This document shows, piece by piece, positions 35,392 through 44,298 of a stretch of 64,000 nt of DNA. The notes under the pieces were generated by a model. It was given only the letters and a program-made list of their open reading frames with translations. It did not search any database and had not been told where the DNA came from. The stretch covers positions 407,648-471,647 of the forward strand of contig JABFRP010000002.1 of NCBI GenBank assembly GCA_013141115.1, written 5' to 3'. The stretch is from Ferruginibacter sp. (GTDB lineage Bacteria; Bacteroidota; Bacteroidia; Chitinophagales; Chitinophagaceae). A program made the translations under genes and the position numbers. The first letter of the stretch is position 1, and each line of letters opens with the position of its first letter.

Positions 35392-37440
35392 ATGAAATAT
35401 CTTTTTTTCAGCCTTTGTTTTTATCTTTTTGTTACCACAGGTTTTTCTCAAAACAAAATTGACCCATCTGCAATAGATATTGTAAGAGATAGTTTTGGTG
35501 TGCCGCATATTTTTGCAAAAACTGATGCTGAAGTGGCTTATGGCTTAGCCTGGGCCGAAGCGGAAGATGATTTTGCAAGTTTGCAACAGGTGGTATTACC
35601 CACCAAAGGTTTAATGGGTAAAGTGCTGGGCAAAGCCGGGGCCGCAGGTGATTATGCTTTTGCGTTATTTCGTTGCAAAGAAATAACTGAAGAAAAATGG
35701 AATACCCTTTCTCCTGAATTTTTAAGACTGATCGACGGTTATGTACAGGCATTGAATCATTATGCAGCAACGCATCCGCAGGAATTATTGCACAAAAAAT
35801 TATTCCCCATCACTGCCAAAGAATACATCGCCTCCTCTGTTTTTGCGCTAACTATTTTTAATGGTGCCGATGGCGCATTGCAAAGAATTTTTAATAACAG
35901 TGAATGGGAAGCACCCGAACTAAACAAAAAAGGTAGTAACTCCTCCGCTATTCATTCTTCTAAAACAACTACCGGCGAAGCTTTTCTTTTAATAAATGCA
36001 CACCAGCCCAACACCGGCCCGCAAGCATTTTACGAAGCACATATTTGCAGCGAAGAAGGGTTGAATGTATTGGGTGGTTTGTTAGCTGGTGGCCCCTGCA
36101 TTTTACATGGTGTAAATGAAAATTTAGGTTGGGCACATACGGTAAATTATTGCGACAGGTTAGATGAATACCAGTTGGAAATGAATGCTGATAATCCATT
36201 GCAATATAAATTTGACGGGCAATGGACAAACCTTGAAGTAAAAACGGTAAAGCTGAAAATAAAAGGCATTCCAATAACCATTAAAAGAAAAGTTTACTGG
36301 AGCAAGTATGGCGCTACCATGAAAAACAAGCAGGGCTTTTTTTCTATGCGATTAGGTGCCAATATGAAAATTGGCGTACTGCAACAATGGTATGAAATGA
36401 ATAAGGCGAAAAATTTTACCCAGTTTTATGCGGCATTAAATAAACAGGAACTGAGCATGTTCAATATTATGTATGCCGACAAACATGATACTGTTTTTTA
36501 TTTGAACAATGCATTGATGCCAGTAAGAGAAGCAGGTTATAACTGGAAAAGAACATTACCAGGTAACACTTCAAAAACATTGTGGACCAATTTTAAAAGT
36601 ATAAAAGCACTACCGCAATACATCAATCCTTTAAGCGGATTTTTATTCAACACTAATCATTCTTCTTTTTTTGCTACTGCTGAAAAAGATAATTTAAACC
36701 CGGCTGCATTTGCAAAAGAAGATGGCTGGGAGCAATATCATTTAAATAGAAGTGTGCGTTTTTTAGAAATGTTTCCGCAAAATGAAAAGCTCTCATATGA
36801 AAAATTTAAACAAATTAAGTTTGATAAACAATTGCCTTCGGCATTACAATACCCTTATAAAATTGACAGTTTGTTCCTGTTAAGCGAAGCGGAATATCCG
36901 GAATACGCTTCACTCATTACCACTTTTAAAAATTGGGATAAACGTGGCGATGCCGGCAGTAAAGGCGCTGCTATTTTTTTATTAGCCTATGAATACCTTA
37001 AAAAAACTTTGCACGGACAAGAGCCAAGGTCTATCACAAAGCAAGAGGCTGTGGAAACATTTAAGTATATCCACAATTATATGCAAACCAATTTTAGCAG
37101 AACGGATATCGAATTAGGCGACCTGCAAAAATTAGTAAGAGGCGATAAAGAATGGCCGCTGGGTGGATTTCCTGATCTACTTTCTCCACAATGGACGGAG
37201 CCTTATAAAAATGGCAAATTAAAATCTGTTGGTGGCGATGGGCTGATAATGTTTGTACGGTTTGCAAAAGATAGCTTACCAAAAATTGAAACTATTAACA
37301 TGTATGGCGCCAGTGCAAGGCCCGGCAATAAACATTTTGATGACCAGGTGCAAATGTACCTGCAACAAAAAACTAAACCCATGACCTTAGATAAAGCGAC
37401 TGTGTATAAAAATGCTGAGAGCATTTATCACCCGCAATAA
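35392..37440 (+). CDS. Penicillin acylase family hydrolase
   Basis: This exported Ntn-hydrolase has 682 residues including a signal peptide (MKYLFFSLCFYLFVTTGFSQ). The precursor is expected to be cut before Ser182 in NKKGSNSSAI, which becomes the N-terminal nucleophile of the beta chain; INAHQPNTGP lies about 15 residues further on. Members cleave N-acyl groups (beta-lactams, acyl-homoserine lactones, other amides); the substrate here is not readable. It is divergent from ada. The C-terminus (AESIYHPQ) is the usual family end, so the gene is complete. Confidence 0.9.
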   Translation: MKYLFFSLCFYLFVTTGFSQNKIDPSAIDIVRDSFGVPHIFAKTDAEVAYGLAWAEAEDDFASLQQVVLPTKGLMGKVLGKAGAAGDYAFALFRCKEITEEKWNTLSPEFLRLIDGYVQALNHYAATHPQELLHKKLFPITAKEYIASSVFALTIFNGADGALQRIFNNSEWEAPELNKKGSNSSAIHSSKTTTGEAFLLINAHQPNTGPQAFYEAHICSEEGLNVLGGLLAGGPCILHGVNENLGWAHTVNYCDRLDEYQLEMNADNPLQYKFDGQWTNLEVKTVKLKIKGIPITIKRKVYWSKYGATMKNKQGFFSMRLGANMKIGVLQQWYEMNKAKNFTQFYAALNKQELSMFNIMYADKHDTVFYLNNALMPVREAGYNWKRTLPGNTSKTLWTNFKSIKALPQYINPLSGFLFNTNHSSFFATAEKDNLNPAAFAKEDGWEQYHLNRSVRFLEMFPQNEKLSYEKFKQIKFDKQLPSALQYPYKIDSLFLLSEAEYPEYASLITTFKNWDKRGDAGSKGAAIFLLAYEYLKKTLHGQEPRSITKQEAVETFKYIHNYMQTNFSRTDIELGDLQKLVRGDKEWPLGGFPDLLSPQWTEPYKNGKLKSVGGDGLIMFVRFAKDSLPKIETINMYGASARPGNKHFDDQVQMYLQQKTKPMTLDKATVYKNAESIYHPQ

Positions 37441-37451
37441 TGCTGCTTGTT

Positions 37452-38927
37452 TTAAAATTGTTTTGCCGCTTGTTCCGCAAATTTTACCAACTGCCAGTAA
37501 GGGGGCCGGTAACCATTTTGCTTAATAAAATTGGTCGCCAGTTGCGTTGTTGTAGTTTTAACAGCAACATGCATAGCAACAAAAGTTTGGTTCTTTAATG
37601 CACTTGTAGCACTCATCCCTTCCGGAATAGTGCCAGGTTTACCAAAAATATTTTTTATCCAGCTCCAACCTTTTATAACTCTTGCAATGGGCAACATCCA
37701 TTTATTATAACCAATACTGGTTCCGGTATTGGCTTTTTCTAAAAGCGCATCCATTGCTGCGTTATCAATATGATCTTTGTACAAGGTTTCCGGATCACGC
37801 CATTCGGCAACAATAGCTAATTGCGGATCATACTCCAGGTCGGAAGGCATTTGCGTTACAAAATTTTCTACACCAAAATCATGTAACCAGTTTACCACAC
37901 CGGTTGATGATATGGTAGAAATATGCTGCCACAGCCGTACGCCATTTTTCCGGTATGCGTACGAAGCCACTTCCGAACAAAACATTTCGGCAGAGTCAGC
38001 AAAATTCATTTTAAAATCGTAAGGGATATGGCGGCTCTGTGCTTCATCATACATCAATTGTGCTGCTCTTTGCGGCAACATTTTATTCTGTTGCATTGCT
38101 GGCAAATCATGCCTCAAACGCAATACCATAAAGCGTAATTTCTTATCCTTTTCATATTGCTCAACAGTTGAAACGGCTACACCTTTTTCAATATGTGCTT
38201 CAATTAAATAAGGGATATTTGATTTGGTATCAATAAATATTAATGCTACGTGAGAAAAGTTTCCAGGGTAATCATTACCTCTTGATATTAATGCCGAAAC
38301 TTCGGCACCACCACGTGATACCAGCAGATCGCCGCTGTGTACTTCAATCCCAAAGATTTGTGTAAACGGTGTTACCGAACTATGCTGCTGCACCAGCATA
38401 GCAGGAGAAATTTTTGCAGCATCGCTTTGTAATAAAACTTCCTCTACAGCTGCACGCATGCCATATAATAAACTGTACAGCGCATTTTTTTCTACGGTAT
38501 CTTTTTTATTCTCTTGCACAGAAACCAGCTTAATATAGCTGCGAAATCTGTTATAGTAATCAATAAACCATTTTACCTCATCTGGGCTGGCTGCAATTAA
38601 AGAAGCCAGGTTAAAAAAAGTATTCTCGGCTGTGGCAAAACTGGTATCAGTTATTGCATAAGTACCCTGCTGAAAAACAGCTAATTTATTTTCTGCAATG
38701 CTCTTCAATGATTGAATTGAAGAATCTAACTTTAAAGGAGTTGTTTTTTTTGCATCAATAAATTGCTGTTCCATTAATTGCCAAACATTATCCCTGTTCC
38801 AATAGAATAGTTGGGCGCCTGCCGTTACAACTTTAGTATTATTATTATTATCAGGTATAAGTAATATAAGATAGAGTAGTATCAATGCCATTACAATACG
38901 CAGGCATACTTTAATTAATTTTTTCAT
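37452..38927 (-). CDS. YiiX-type permuted NlpC/P60 cysteine hydrolase, membrane-anchored
   Basis: The 491-residue protein begins with a membrane anchor (MKKLIKVCLRIVMALILLYL). The ATG at 38963 would put 12 residues inside the preceding gene and is rejected. The hydrolase core runs SGDLLVSRGGAEVSALIS, NFSHVALIFID and FCSEVASYAYRKNG, the last two carrying the probable catalytic histidine and cysteine. A region from about 270 holds VVAEWRDPETLY and a C-terminal helical tail. The family is related to amidase/lipase-like permuted papain folds; function unknown. The aminotransferase gene stops 13 bp upstream. Confidence 0.83.
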   Translation of the reverse strand: MKKLIKVCLRIVMALILLYLILLIPDNNNNTKVVTAGAQLFYWNRDNVWQLMEQQFIDAKKTTPLKLDSSIQSLKSIAENKLAVFQQGTYAITDTSFATAENTFFNLASLIAASPDEVKWFIDYYNRFRSYIKLVSVQENKKDTVEKNALYSLLYGMRAAVEEVLLQSDAAKISPAMLVQQHSSVTPFTQIFGIEVHSGDLLVSRGGAEVSALISRGNDYPGNFSHVALIFIDTKSNIPYLIEAHIEKGVAVSTVEQYEKDKKLRFMVLRLRHDLPAMQQNKMLPQRAAQLMYDEAQSRHIPYDFKMNFADSAEMFCSEVASYAYRKNGVRLWQHISTISSTGVVNWLHDFGVENFVTQMPSDLEYDPQLAIVAEWRDPETLYKDHIDNAAMDALLEKANTGTSIGYNKWMLPIARVIKGWSWIKNIFGKPGTIPEGMSATSALKNQTFVAMHVAVKTTTTQLATNFIKQNGYRPPYWQLVKFAEQAAKQF

Positions 38928-38940
38928 GCTGTTTTGGGGT

Positions 38941-40122
38941 TCAATAGTTTTCCAGTAACGCAATAATTTTTTTGCAGGCAGTTGTTATTTCTTCTCTACT
39001 AATAGTTAACGGCGGCACAATCCTGAAACAATTTGATGCAAACAAAAACCAATCGGTAAAAACGCCTTGTACAATCAATGCATCAATTATTTTTTTATTC
39101 ATTTCAAAATTATCAAACTCCACCGCCATCATTAAACCACAACTACGTACCGATTTTATTTTTGGATGCTGCAACAGAGTGATAAACAAAGCTTCTTTTT
39201 CTTTTACGCCATCAATTAATTTTTCTTGCAGCAATACTTTAAATGCAGCTAAGCCGGCAGCACAGCAAACCGGGTGACCCCCAAAAGTATTGATATGCCC
39301 CAGCACCGGGTTGTGCGAAAGGCTGTCCATTATTTTTTTATCGGCAACAAAAGCACCTAACGGCATACCGCCGCCCAATGCTTTACCTAATAATAAAATA
39401 TCGGGTACCGCATCAAATTGTTCAAAAGCCCATAAGCTTCCGTTGCGGCCAAAGCCACATTGTATCTCGTCTAAAACTAACAGCGTTCCGGTGGCAGTAC
39501 ATTTTTCTCTTAATGCTTTAAGCCAATTATTTTGCGGTACTAACACACCGGCTTCAGCTTGTACTGTTTCTGCAATTACACAGGCAGTACGTTCAGTTAT
39601 ATTTTCTAAATCTTCAAAAGAATTATAATTCAGTTGCATGGTATCGGGTAACAAAGGCCGGAAGGCATTGCGCCAATACTCATCTCCCATTATGCTTAAT
39701 GCACCTTGTGTGCTGCCATGGTAACTGTTTTTAAAAGAGATAATTTGAGTTCTGTTACTATAACGTTTTGCCAGTTTCATAGCGCCTTCTGTAGCTTCGC
39801 TGCCACTAGCGGTAAAAAAAACGGCGTTTAATGATTGTGGCAAATGTTGAGTAAGTAATGTAGCATATTGCACCTGCGGACTTTGCACCAGCTCGCCATA
39901 CACCATAATGTGCAGGTAATCGTCTAATTGTTTTTTTATGGCTTCAATAACTTTGGGGTGCCGGTGGCCTACATTGCAAACGCTGATCCCGCCGATCAAA
40001 TCAATATATTCTTTTCCGTCAGCATCAAATAGTTTACTGCCTTCGGCTTTTACAATTTCTAAAGCCAAAGGCGCTTCGGAGGTTTGTCCTACGTGCTGTA
40101 AAAATAAATTCCTGTTACTCAT
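38941..40122 (-). CDS. Class III PLP aminotransferase (acetylornithine/ornithine type)
   Basis: The 393-residue protein has the class III pattern: GGISVCNVGHRHP, FFTASGSEATEGAMKLA, YHGSTQGALS, VLDEIQCGFGRNG and the PLP lysine in LLLGKALGGGMPLGAF. It transfers an amino group from an omega-amino compound to 2-oxoglutarate. ArgD, ornithine or 4-aminobutyrate activity cannot be distinguished from sequence, and no arginine gene is adjacent. Gene length is complete. Confidence 0.88.
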   Translation of the reverse strand: MSNRNLFLQHVGQTSEAPLALEIVKAEGSKLFDADGKEYIDLIGGISVCNVGHRHPKVIEAIKKQLDDYLHIMVYGELVQSPQVQYATLLTQHLPQSLNAVFFTASGSEATEGAMKLAKRYSNRTQIISFKNSYHGSTQGALSIMGDEYWRNAFRPLLPDTMQLNYNSFEDLENITERTACVIAETVQAEAGVLVPQNNWLKALREKCTATGTLLVLDEIQCGFGRNGSLWAFEQFDAVPDILLLGKALGGGMPLGAFVADKKIMDSLSHNPVLGHINTFGGHPVCCAAGLAAFKVLLQEKLIDGVKEKEALFITLLQHPKIKSVRSCGLMMAVEFDNFEMNKKIIDALIVQGVFTDWFLFASNCFRIVPPLTISREEITTACKKIIALLENY

Positions 40123-40208
40123 ATATTGTAAAGTTCGTAAAGATTAATTGAATTATAAATGTTTGGTTAAATTGCAACTGATAAAAGTATTTGCTGCATT
40201 TAATCTGC

Positions 40209-40292
40209 TCAATAAAGATATATTGCTGAAGAGTGCGACGCCAATACAGTCCAATAGATATTCAATAGCTCGTTTCAAAAAAATTATGTCAA
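40209..40292 (+). repeat. Dispersed leader element, copy B
   Basis: GCTCAATAAAGATATATTG at 40207-40225 is followed by GAAGAGTGCGACGCCAAT at 40229-40246, with weaker similarity to copy C down to an AGCTCG / TC / A-run block near 40266-40285. It lies on the same strand as, and just before, the gamma-carbonic anhydrase gene (start 40324). It also contains a 15-codon upstream frame that ends across the start of that gene. Confidence 0.65.
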
Positions 40293-40323
40293 CACTGCCA
40301 AAGGCAGTATTAAAACTTACAAT

Positions 40324-40854
40324 ATGCCAGTAATTCTTCCGGTAAAAGGAATAATGCCAGTAATGGGTAACAATTGTTTTATAGCGCCTAATGCCACTAT
40401 TGTTGGCGAGGTAATAATGGGTGATGATTGCAGTGTTTGGTTTAATGCTGTGTTGCGTGGCGATGTAAATTTTATACGCATGGGTAATAAGGTAAATGTG
40501 CAGGATGGCGCTGTAATTCACTGTACCTACCAGAAAACCGGCACCAGCATTGGAAATAATGTTAGCATTGGACACAATGCAATTGTACATGGCTGCGTTA
40601 TAGATGATAATGTGCTGGTAGGTATGGGTGCCATTGTTATGGACAATGCCCATATTGGCAGCAACAGTATTATTGCCGCAGGGGCCGTAGTGCTTGAAAA
40701 TACTATTGTGGAAGCAGGCAGTATTTATGCCGGCATTCCTGCAAAAAAAGTAAAAGATGTTAGCCAGGAAATGATACATGGCGAGATAGACAGGATTGCC
40801 AATAACTATTTGATGTACAGCGGGTGGTTTAAAGAAACTCCCTCCGCCCCTTAA
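40324..40854 (+). CDS. Gamma-class carbonic anhydrase-like hexapeptide protein
   Basis: The 176-residue protein has a left-handed beta-helix (hexapeptide repeats about 17-140) and the three zinc histidines H66 (AVIHCTY), H84 (SIGHNAI) and H89 (IVHG). The surrounding pattern (GDDCSVWFNAVLRGDVN, IYAGIPAKKVK) is that of CaiE/PaaY/Yrda-type proteins. Carbonic anhydrase activity varies in this group, so activity is inferred only. The last few codons (TPSAP) fall within a GC-rich repeat-like stretch; a large minus-strand ORF over the region is a shadow. Confidence 0.9.
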   Translation: MPVILPVKGIMPVMGNNCFIAPNATIVGEVIMGDDCSVWFNAVLRGDVNFIRMGNKVNVQDGAVIHCTYQKTGTSIGNNVSIGHNAIVHGCVIDDNVLVGMGAIVMDNAHIGSNSIIAAGAVVLENTIVEAGSIYAGIPAKKVKDVSQEMIHGEIDRIANNYLMYSGWFKETPSAP

Positions 40855-41040
40855 AGGGGGAACCAGCGGAAAGATTGAAGCGATAACAAATAGAGTGCGG
40901 AAGTTATGAGATGCCAACTTCAAGTTCCTTCTCCTAAAGGAGAAGGGTTGGGATGAGGTTTTTTTTTGACAAGCAATTGTTCTCTGATGTGACATTTGTG
41001 GCCGAGTTTATCCTGACGAAGGAAGGACTTCCGTTCAACA
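40836..41040. repeat. Patchwork of repeat-derived palindromic sequences
   Basis: Three pieces are visible. CCCCTTAAAGGGG is at about 40847-40859. A perfect 20-nt palindrome, CCTTCTCCTAAAGGAGAAGG, is at 40927-40946 with GGGTTGGGATGAGG and nine T residues after it. A further piece near 41018-41037 resembles the widespread TTTATCCTGA..AAGGAC dispersed repeat. The middle one could act as a terminator for the carbonic anhydrase gene. Confidence 0.5.
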
Positions 41041-41092
41041 TTAATTTTCTATTGCGCTTTTACTAAAGCGAAGAAAAATATATCTTTAAGAA

Positions 41093-41287
41093 ATGAAAAA
41101 AATTATAGTAGCCATATTTTGTGTATCGTTTTTATTAAGCGGATGTTTTATAACAAACATTTTTCGCAAAAAAGAAAAATATGGTTGCCCCAGTGATGGC
41201 AGAAATGTAGGCGCCGAAAAAATACTGGCCGGCGAAAAAGTAAAGAAGGCAAAGTACAAGGGTGGCAGAAAGGCTGTAAACGAATAA
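41093..41287 (+). CDS. Small lipoprotein
   Basis: The 64-residue protein has a lipoprotein signal (MKKIIVAIFCVSFLLSGC, lipid site Cys18). A short basic mature part contains a second cysteine in the distinctive KYGCPSDGRNVGAEKIL block (about 39-55). I have seen this block in small Bacteroidota lipoproteins and know no function for it. Both the lipobox and the conserved block support the frame despite its length. Confidence 0.75.
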   Translation: MKKIIVAIFCVSFLLSGCFITNIFRKKEKYGCPSDGRNVGAEKILAGEKVKKAKYKGGRKAVNE

Positions 41288-41396
41288 AAAACGCACAAGG
41301 GATAGAAGAGAGTAACAAACAGAATGATTACCCCTTGCAAATTGAAGCTGAAAAATAATAACGATTACCCTATATTGAAAATTTAAATCAACCTCT

Positions 41397-41699
41397 ATGT
41401 GCTACCAACTTACCACCCCAAACGGCGCTACCGAAGCTGTTATCGATGATAACTGCGGTATTTCAAAATTTTATGCAATTGCCAGTACACTTGCTGATGA
41501 TATGCAGGTAAAATTTTTAAATCAAATTGATGATGCAGAATCTTTAGACTGGGATTTTCAGTACAAAGACAATTTTTTAACTCTGCACTACAGCATTTTT
41601 AATGGTGTAAGTATTTTACCCCAACACATAAAAAATAAAAAGAAAGATAACAACGCTGTAATGGAGCTGGCTAATTATTTAGTGAGAATGGCTTACTGA
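41397..41699 (+). CDS. Hypothetical protein, 100 residues
   Basis: An acidic, soluble-looking protein without signal peptide or membrane segment, with three cysteines or fewer and no motif that I recognise. It has good coding character (Asn/Lys/Asp-rich with typical codons) and fills the gap between the lipoprotein and the convergent exported-protein gene, which ends 12 bp away. Confidence 0.6.
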   Translation: MCYQLTTPNGATEAVIDDNCGISKFYAIASTLADDMQVKFLNQIDDAESLDWDFQYKDNFLTLHYSIFNGVSILPQHIKNKKKDNNAVMELANYLVRMAY

Positions 41700-41711
41700 A
41701 GACAATAAAAA

Positions 41712-42263
41712 TTATTCACCTTCGTAAATGCCTACCATTATTTGTGTAACTACCCTGTTTTCTGTAGTAAACATAATTTGTGTTCCGGCATCAAAATCCT
41801 GTAATGTCACCAACTGAATTTTGTCTTTCGGATTCTTCTTTTCTTTATACTGGTAATCATTATAAATATTGATATCAAACTTATCATAAGCTGACAGTAT
41901 TTGTGCCTTGGTACTACCAAGGCCAATACCACTTTTTGTTTTCAACGAGGTATTGGTTGATATTATAAAGACAAGCCTCATTTTTAATGGTGCTTTTGGA
42001 TCTTCATTATACTCATTACTAAACACCAGTGTATAATTGCTGTTATTATAAACTACTTTAACTGTATCATAATAATCATCTTTATCAATGGCCACTAATT
42101 TAGTGGTCATTATTTTTTCTATATCTGCCTTACAACTGTTTATCTTAAAAGGCCCCATACGCAAGGTGCTGATTACATTTGTGGCATTTGCAGTTGGGGT
42201 TTGGGCTTGTGTGGCTACACAAAAAAGTACCGCTGCAAACAATATAATTGATCTTACTTTCAT
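41712..42263 (-). CDS. Exported protein of unknown function
   Basis: The 183-residue protein has a signal peptide (MKVRSIILFAAVLFCVATQAQ) and a beta-rich body with ISTNTSLKTKSGIGLGSTKAQI, resembling the small periplasmic proteins with a GIGLGSTKAEVLSAY-type motif. No catalytic motif. It follows rsgA on the same strand after 22 bp. Confidence 0.7.
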   Translation of the reverse strand: MKVRSIILFAAVLFCVATQAQTPTANATNVISTLRMGPFKINSCKADIEKIMTTKLVAIDKDDYYDTVKVVYNNSNYTLVFSNEYNEDPKAPLKMRLVFIISTNTSLKTKSGIGLGSTKAQILSAYDKFDINIYNDYQYKEKKNPKDKIQLVTLQDFDAGTQIMFTTENRVVTQIMVGIYEGE

Positions 42264-42285
42264 CTAATTATCAGGGTTTAAAAAA

Positions 42286-43212
42286 TCAATATTTTACTTC
42301 GTCAATGCTTTCTAAAATATTGCAGTAACTAACGTAGCGGTCCATCGAAATTTTATTTTCGGCAACTGCTTCTTTCACGGCACAGTTAGGTTCATTGGTA
42401 TGCATACAGTTATTAAACTGGCAGTCGTTTATCAATGCCCTCATTTCAGGAAAATAATGCGATAGTTCCTGTTTGGGTATATCCACTAGTCCCAGTTCTC
42501 TTATGCCGGGGGTATCAATAATTTTTCCTCCAAAGGGCACATCAAACATTTCGGCAAAAGTAGTGGTGTGCATGCCTTTACCACTCCAATCACTTACAGC
42601 CAGTGTTTTTAAATTCATCTCAGGAAATATCTTATTTAAAAAAGAAGACTTACCCACTCCACTGTGACCGCTTAATAAAGTCACTTTATCTTTTAATAAA
42701 TTTTTTACCTCTTCCACCCCTTCATTAGTTTCCACACTTATTTTTTTTACGGTGTAACCAATGGTTTCATAAATGGCCTTCATCTGCTCAAACTTTTCTT
42801 CTTCTTTCTTTTTATACAGGTCGGCTTTGTTAAAAACAATAATGGTGGGTATATGAAAAGATTCGGAAGAAATCAAAAACCTGTCAATAAACCCCTGTGA
42901 GGTTTTAGGATCTTTTATAGTGGCAAATAAAAGCGACTGATCCAGATTAGAGGAGATGATATGGTGCTGGTGTTTATTGGCTGGGGAGGTACGGGTAATA
43001 TAATTTTTACGATCGTAGATTTGGGTGATGGTTACACCACTTTCCAGTTCATTCTCTATTTCAATTTCTACATAATCGCCTACGGCAATGGGATTGGTAC
43101 TGGTAAGTCCGTCAATTTTAAATTTGCCCAGCATACGGGCATTAAACTGCCTGCCCTGCTCATCTTTAACCACGTACCAACTACCGGTAGATTTATAAAC
43201 TGTTGCTTTCAT
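42286..43212 (-). CDS. rsgA: Ribosome small-subunit-dependent GTPase A
   Basis: The 308-residue protein (start at MKATVYK; an ATG three codons upstream is also possible) is a circularly permuted GTPase that assists late 30S maturation. An N-terminal OB-fold domain precedes the permuted motifs: VFNKADL (G4), LSGHSGVGKSSFLN (G1) and IIDTPGIREL (G3). The C-terminal zinc knuckle CQFNNCMHTNEPNC closes the fold. All parts are present at the expected length. Confidence 0.95.
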   Translation of the reverse strand: MKATVYKSTGSWYVVKDEQGRQFNARMLGKFKIDGLTSTNPIAVGDYVEIEIENELESGVTITQIYDRKNYITRTSPANKHQHHIISSNLDQSLLFATIKDPKTSQGFIDRFLISSESFHIPTIIVFNKADLYKKKEEEKFEQMKAIYETIGYTVKKISVETNEGVEEVKNLLKDKVTLLSGHSGVGKSSFLNKIFPEMNLKTLAVSDWSGKGMHTTTFAEMFDVPFGGKIIDTPGIRELGLVDIPKQELSHYFPEMRALINDCQFNNCMHTNEPNCAVKEAVAENKISMDRYVSYCNILESIDEVKY

Positions 43213-43220
43213 TGGGTGCA

Positions 43221-43277
43221 AATTTCACTAATTAAAATGAATTACGCACATGAATTCTATCAATTACACGAATTACA
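43221..43277. repeat. Degenerate AATTACACGAATTAC-type repeat upstream of rsgA
   Basis: On the minus strand the spacer is built from degenerate TTCGTGTAATT / GTGCGTAATTC / TAGTGAAATTTG units. This type of dispersed AATTCGTGTAATT sequence is familiar from intergenic regions of many bacteria. Confidence 0.5.
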
Positions 43278-43290
43278 AGGGTTAATGTGG

Positions 43291-44292
43291 TTATGGAAAT
43301 TTCCTGAACACCGTAAACCTGAATACCAATTCCAAAATAATTAAAGCCAGGGCAGCCATCACAAAGGGAAAGAATTTTTCTGTATACCTTGTCAGTGTAG
43401 AAATTTCTACCTTAGATTTTTCAAGGCCGTCAATTTCATCATAAATCTTTGTAAGCCCGTCGTTATCTTTTGCCCTGAAATATTTACCACCGGTTTCTGT
43501 GGCAATTTCTTTCATCAACTTTTCATCAATGGTAACTTTTACGTTTTGCATCACAACTCCCAAGGCAGTATTTTGTGGCTGCGGTGCATAGCCATCGGTG
43601 CCCACACCAATGGTATATACTTTTACGCTGTAAGCCTTTGCAATTTCTTTTGCTGTTTTAGGATCAATCAATCCTCCATTATTTTCTCCATCGGTTAATA
43701 AAATAATGACTTTGCTTTTTGATTTACTGTTTCGTATCCTATCTACACTGGTACCTAAACCGCTGCCTATTGCAGTACCATCTTCCAATAAACCATTGTG
43801 TATATTTTCTATCGCCGTTAATAAAACATTATGGTCTATTGTTATAGGGCATTGCGTAAAACTTTCGCCTGCAAAAATCACTACGCCAATTCTGTCGTTA
43901 GTTCTCCGGGTTACAAAATCGGCGGCTACTTTTTTTGCAGCTTCAAGCCTGTTGGGCAGTAAATCCTGTGCTGTCATACTTCCGCTAACATCAAGGCACA
44001 ATACAATATCCACACCTTCGCCTTCGGCCTGTTGTAATTCGTTTTTTGTTTGTGGCCTGGCTAATGCTACTATAATACAACTTAATGCCAGCAACCTTAA
44101 TACAAAAGGCAAATGCCGGAAGGTATTTTTCCAGGACGATAAACCTTTGGCACTAGCATCGGAAATAATAATGGCGCCTTGTTGGGTATTACCCTTAAAA
44201 AAATACCATGCCGCTAATAAAGGCAGTAATGCAAAAAGTACAAAAAACCAGGGTTGGCCAAAAGTTATATCGTTAAAATAATTAAAAAGCAA
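43291..44292 (-). CDS. batA: BatA-type von Willebrand factor A domain membrane protein
   Basis: The 333-residue protein has an N-terminal hydrophobic segment (about 12-32), a second at about 62-78, a VWA domain with an intact MIDAS (D101-V-S-G-S105, TDGENNGG and a conserved Thr) and a C-terminal helix. It matches BatA of the Bacteroidota Bat (aerotolerance) operon. It follows the BatD-like gene after 6 bp. No BatB or BatC gene follows; the next gene is rsgA. Confidence 0.88.
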   Translation of the reverse strand: MLFNYFNDITFGQPWFFVLFALLPLLAAWYFFKGNTQQGAIIISDASAKGLSSWKNTFRHLPFVLRLLALSCIIVALARPQTKNELQQAEGEGVDIVLCLDVSGSMTAQDLLPNRLEAAKKVAADFVTRRTNDRIGVVIFAGESFTQCPITIDHNVLLTAIENIHNGLLEDGTAIGSGLGTSVDRIRNSKSKSKVIILLTDGENNGGLIDPKTAKEIAKAYSVKVYTIGVGTDGYAPQPQNTALGVVMQNVKVTIDEKLMKEIATETGGKYFRAKDNDGLTKIYDEIDGLEKSKVEISTLTRYTEKFFPFVMAALALIILELVFRFTVFRKFP

Positions 44293-44298
44293 AATGGC

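Noticed and set aside
40153..40995. 280-codon minus-strand open frame over the carbonic anhydrase gene
   Set aside because: It runs opposite to a clear hexapeptide-repeat gene with zinc histidines and its translation resembles no protein; it is a shadow.
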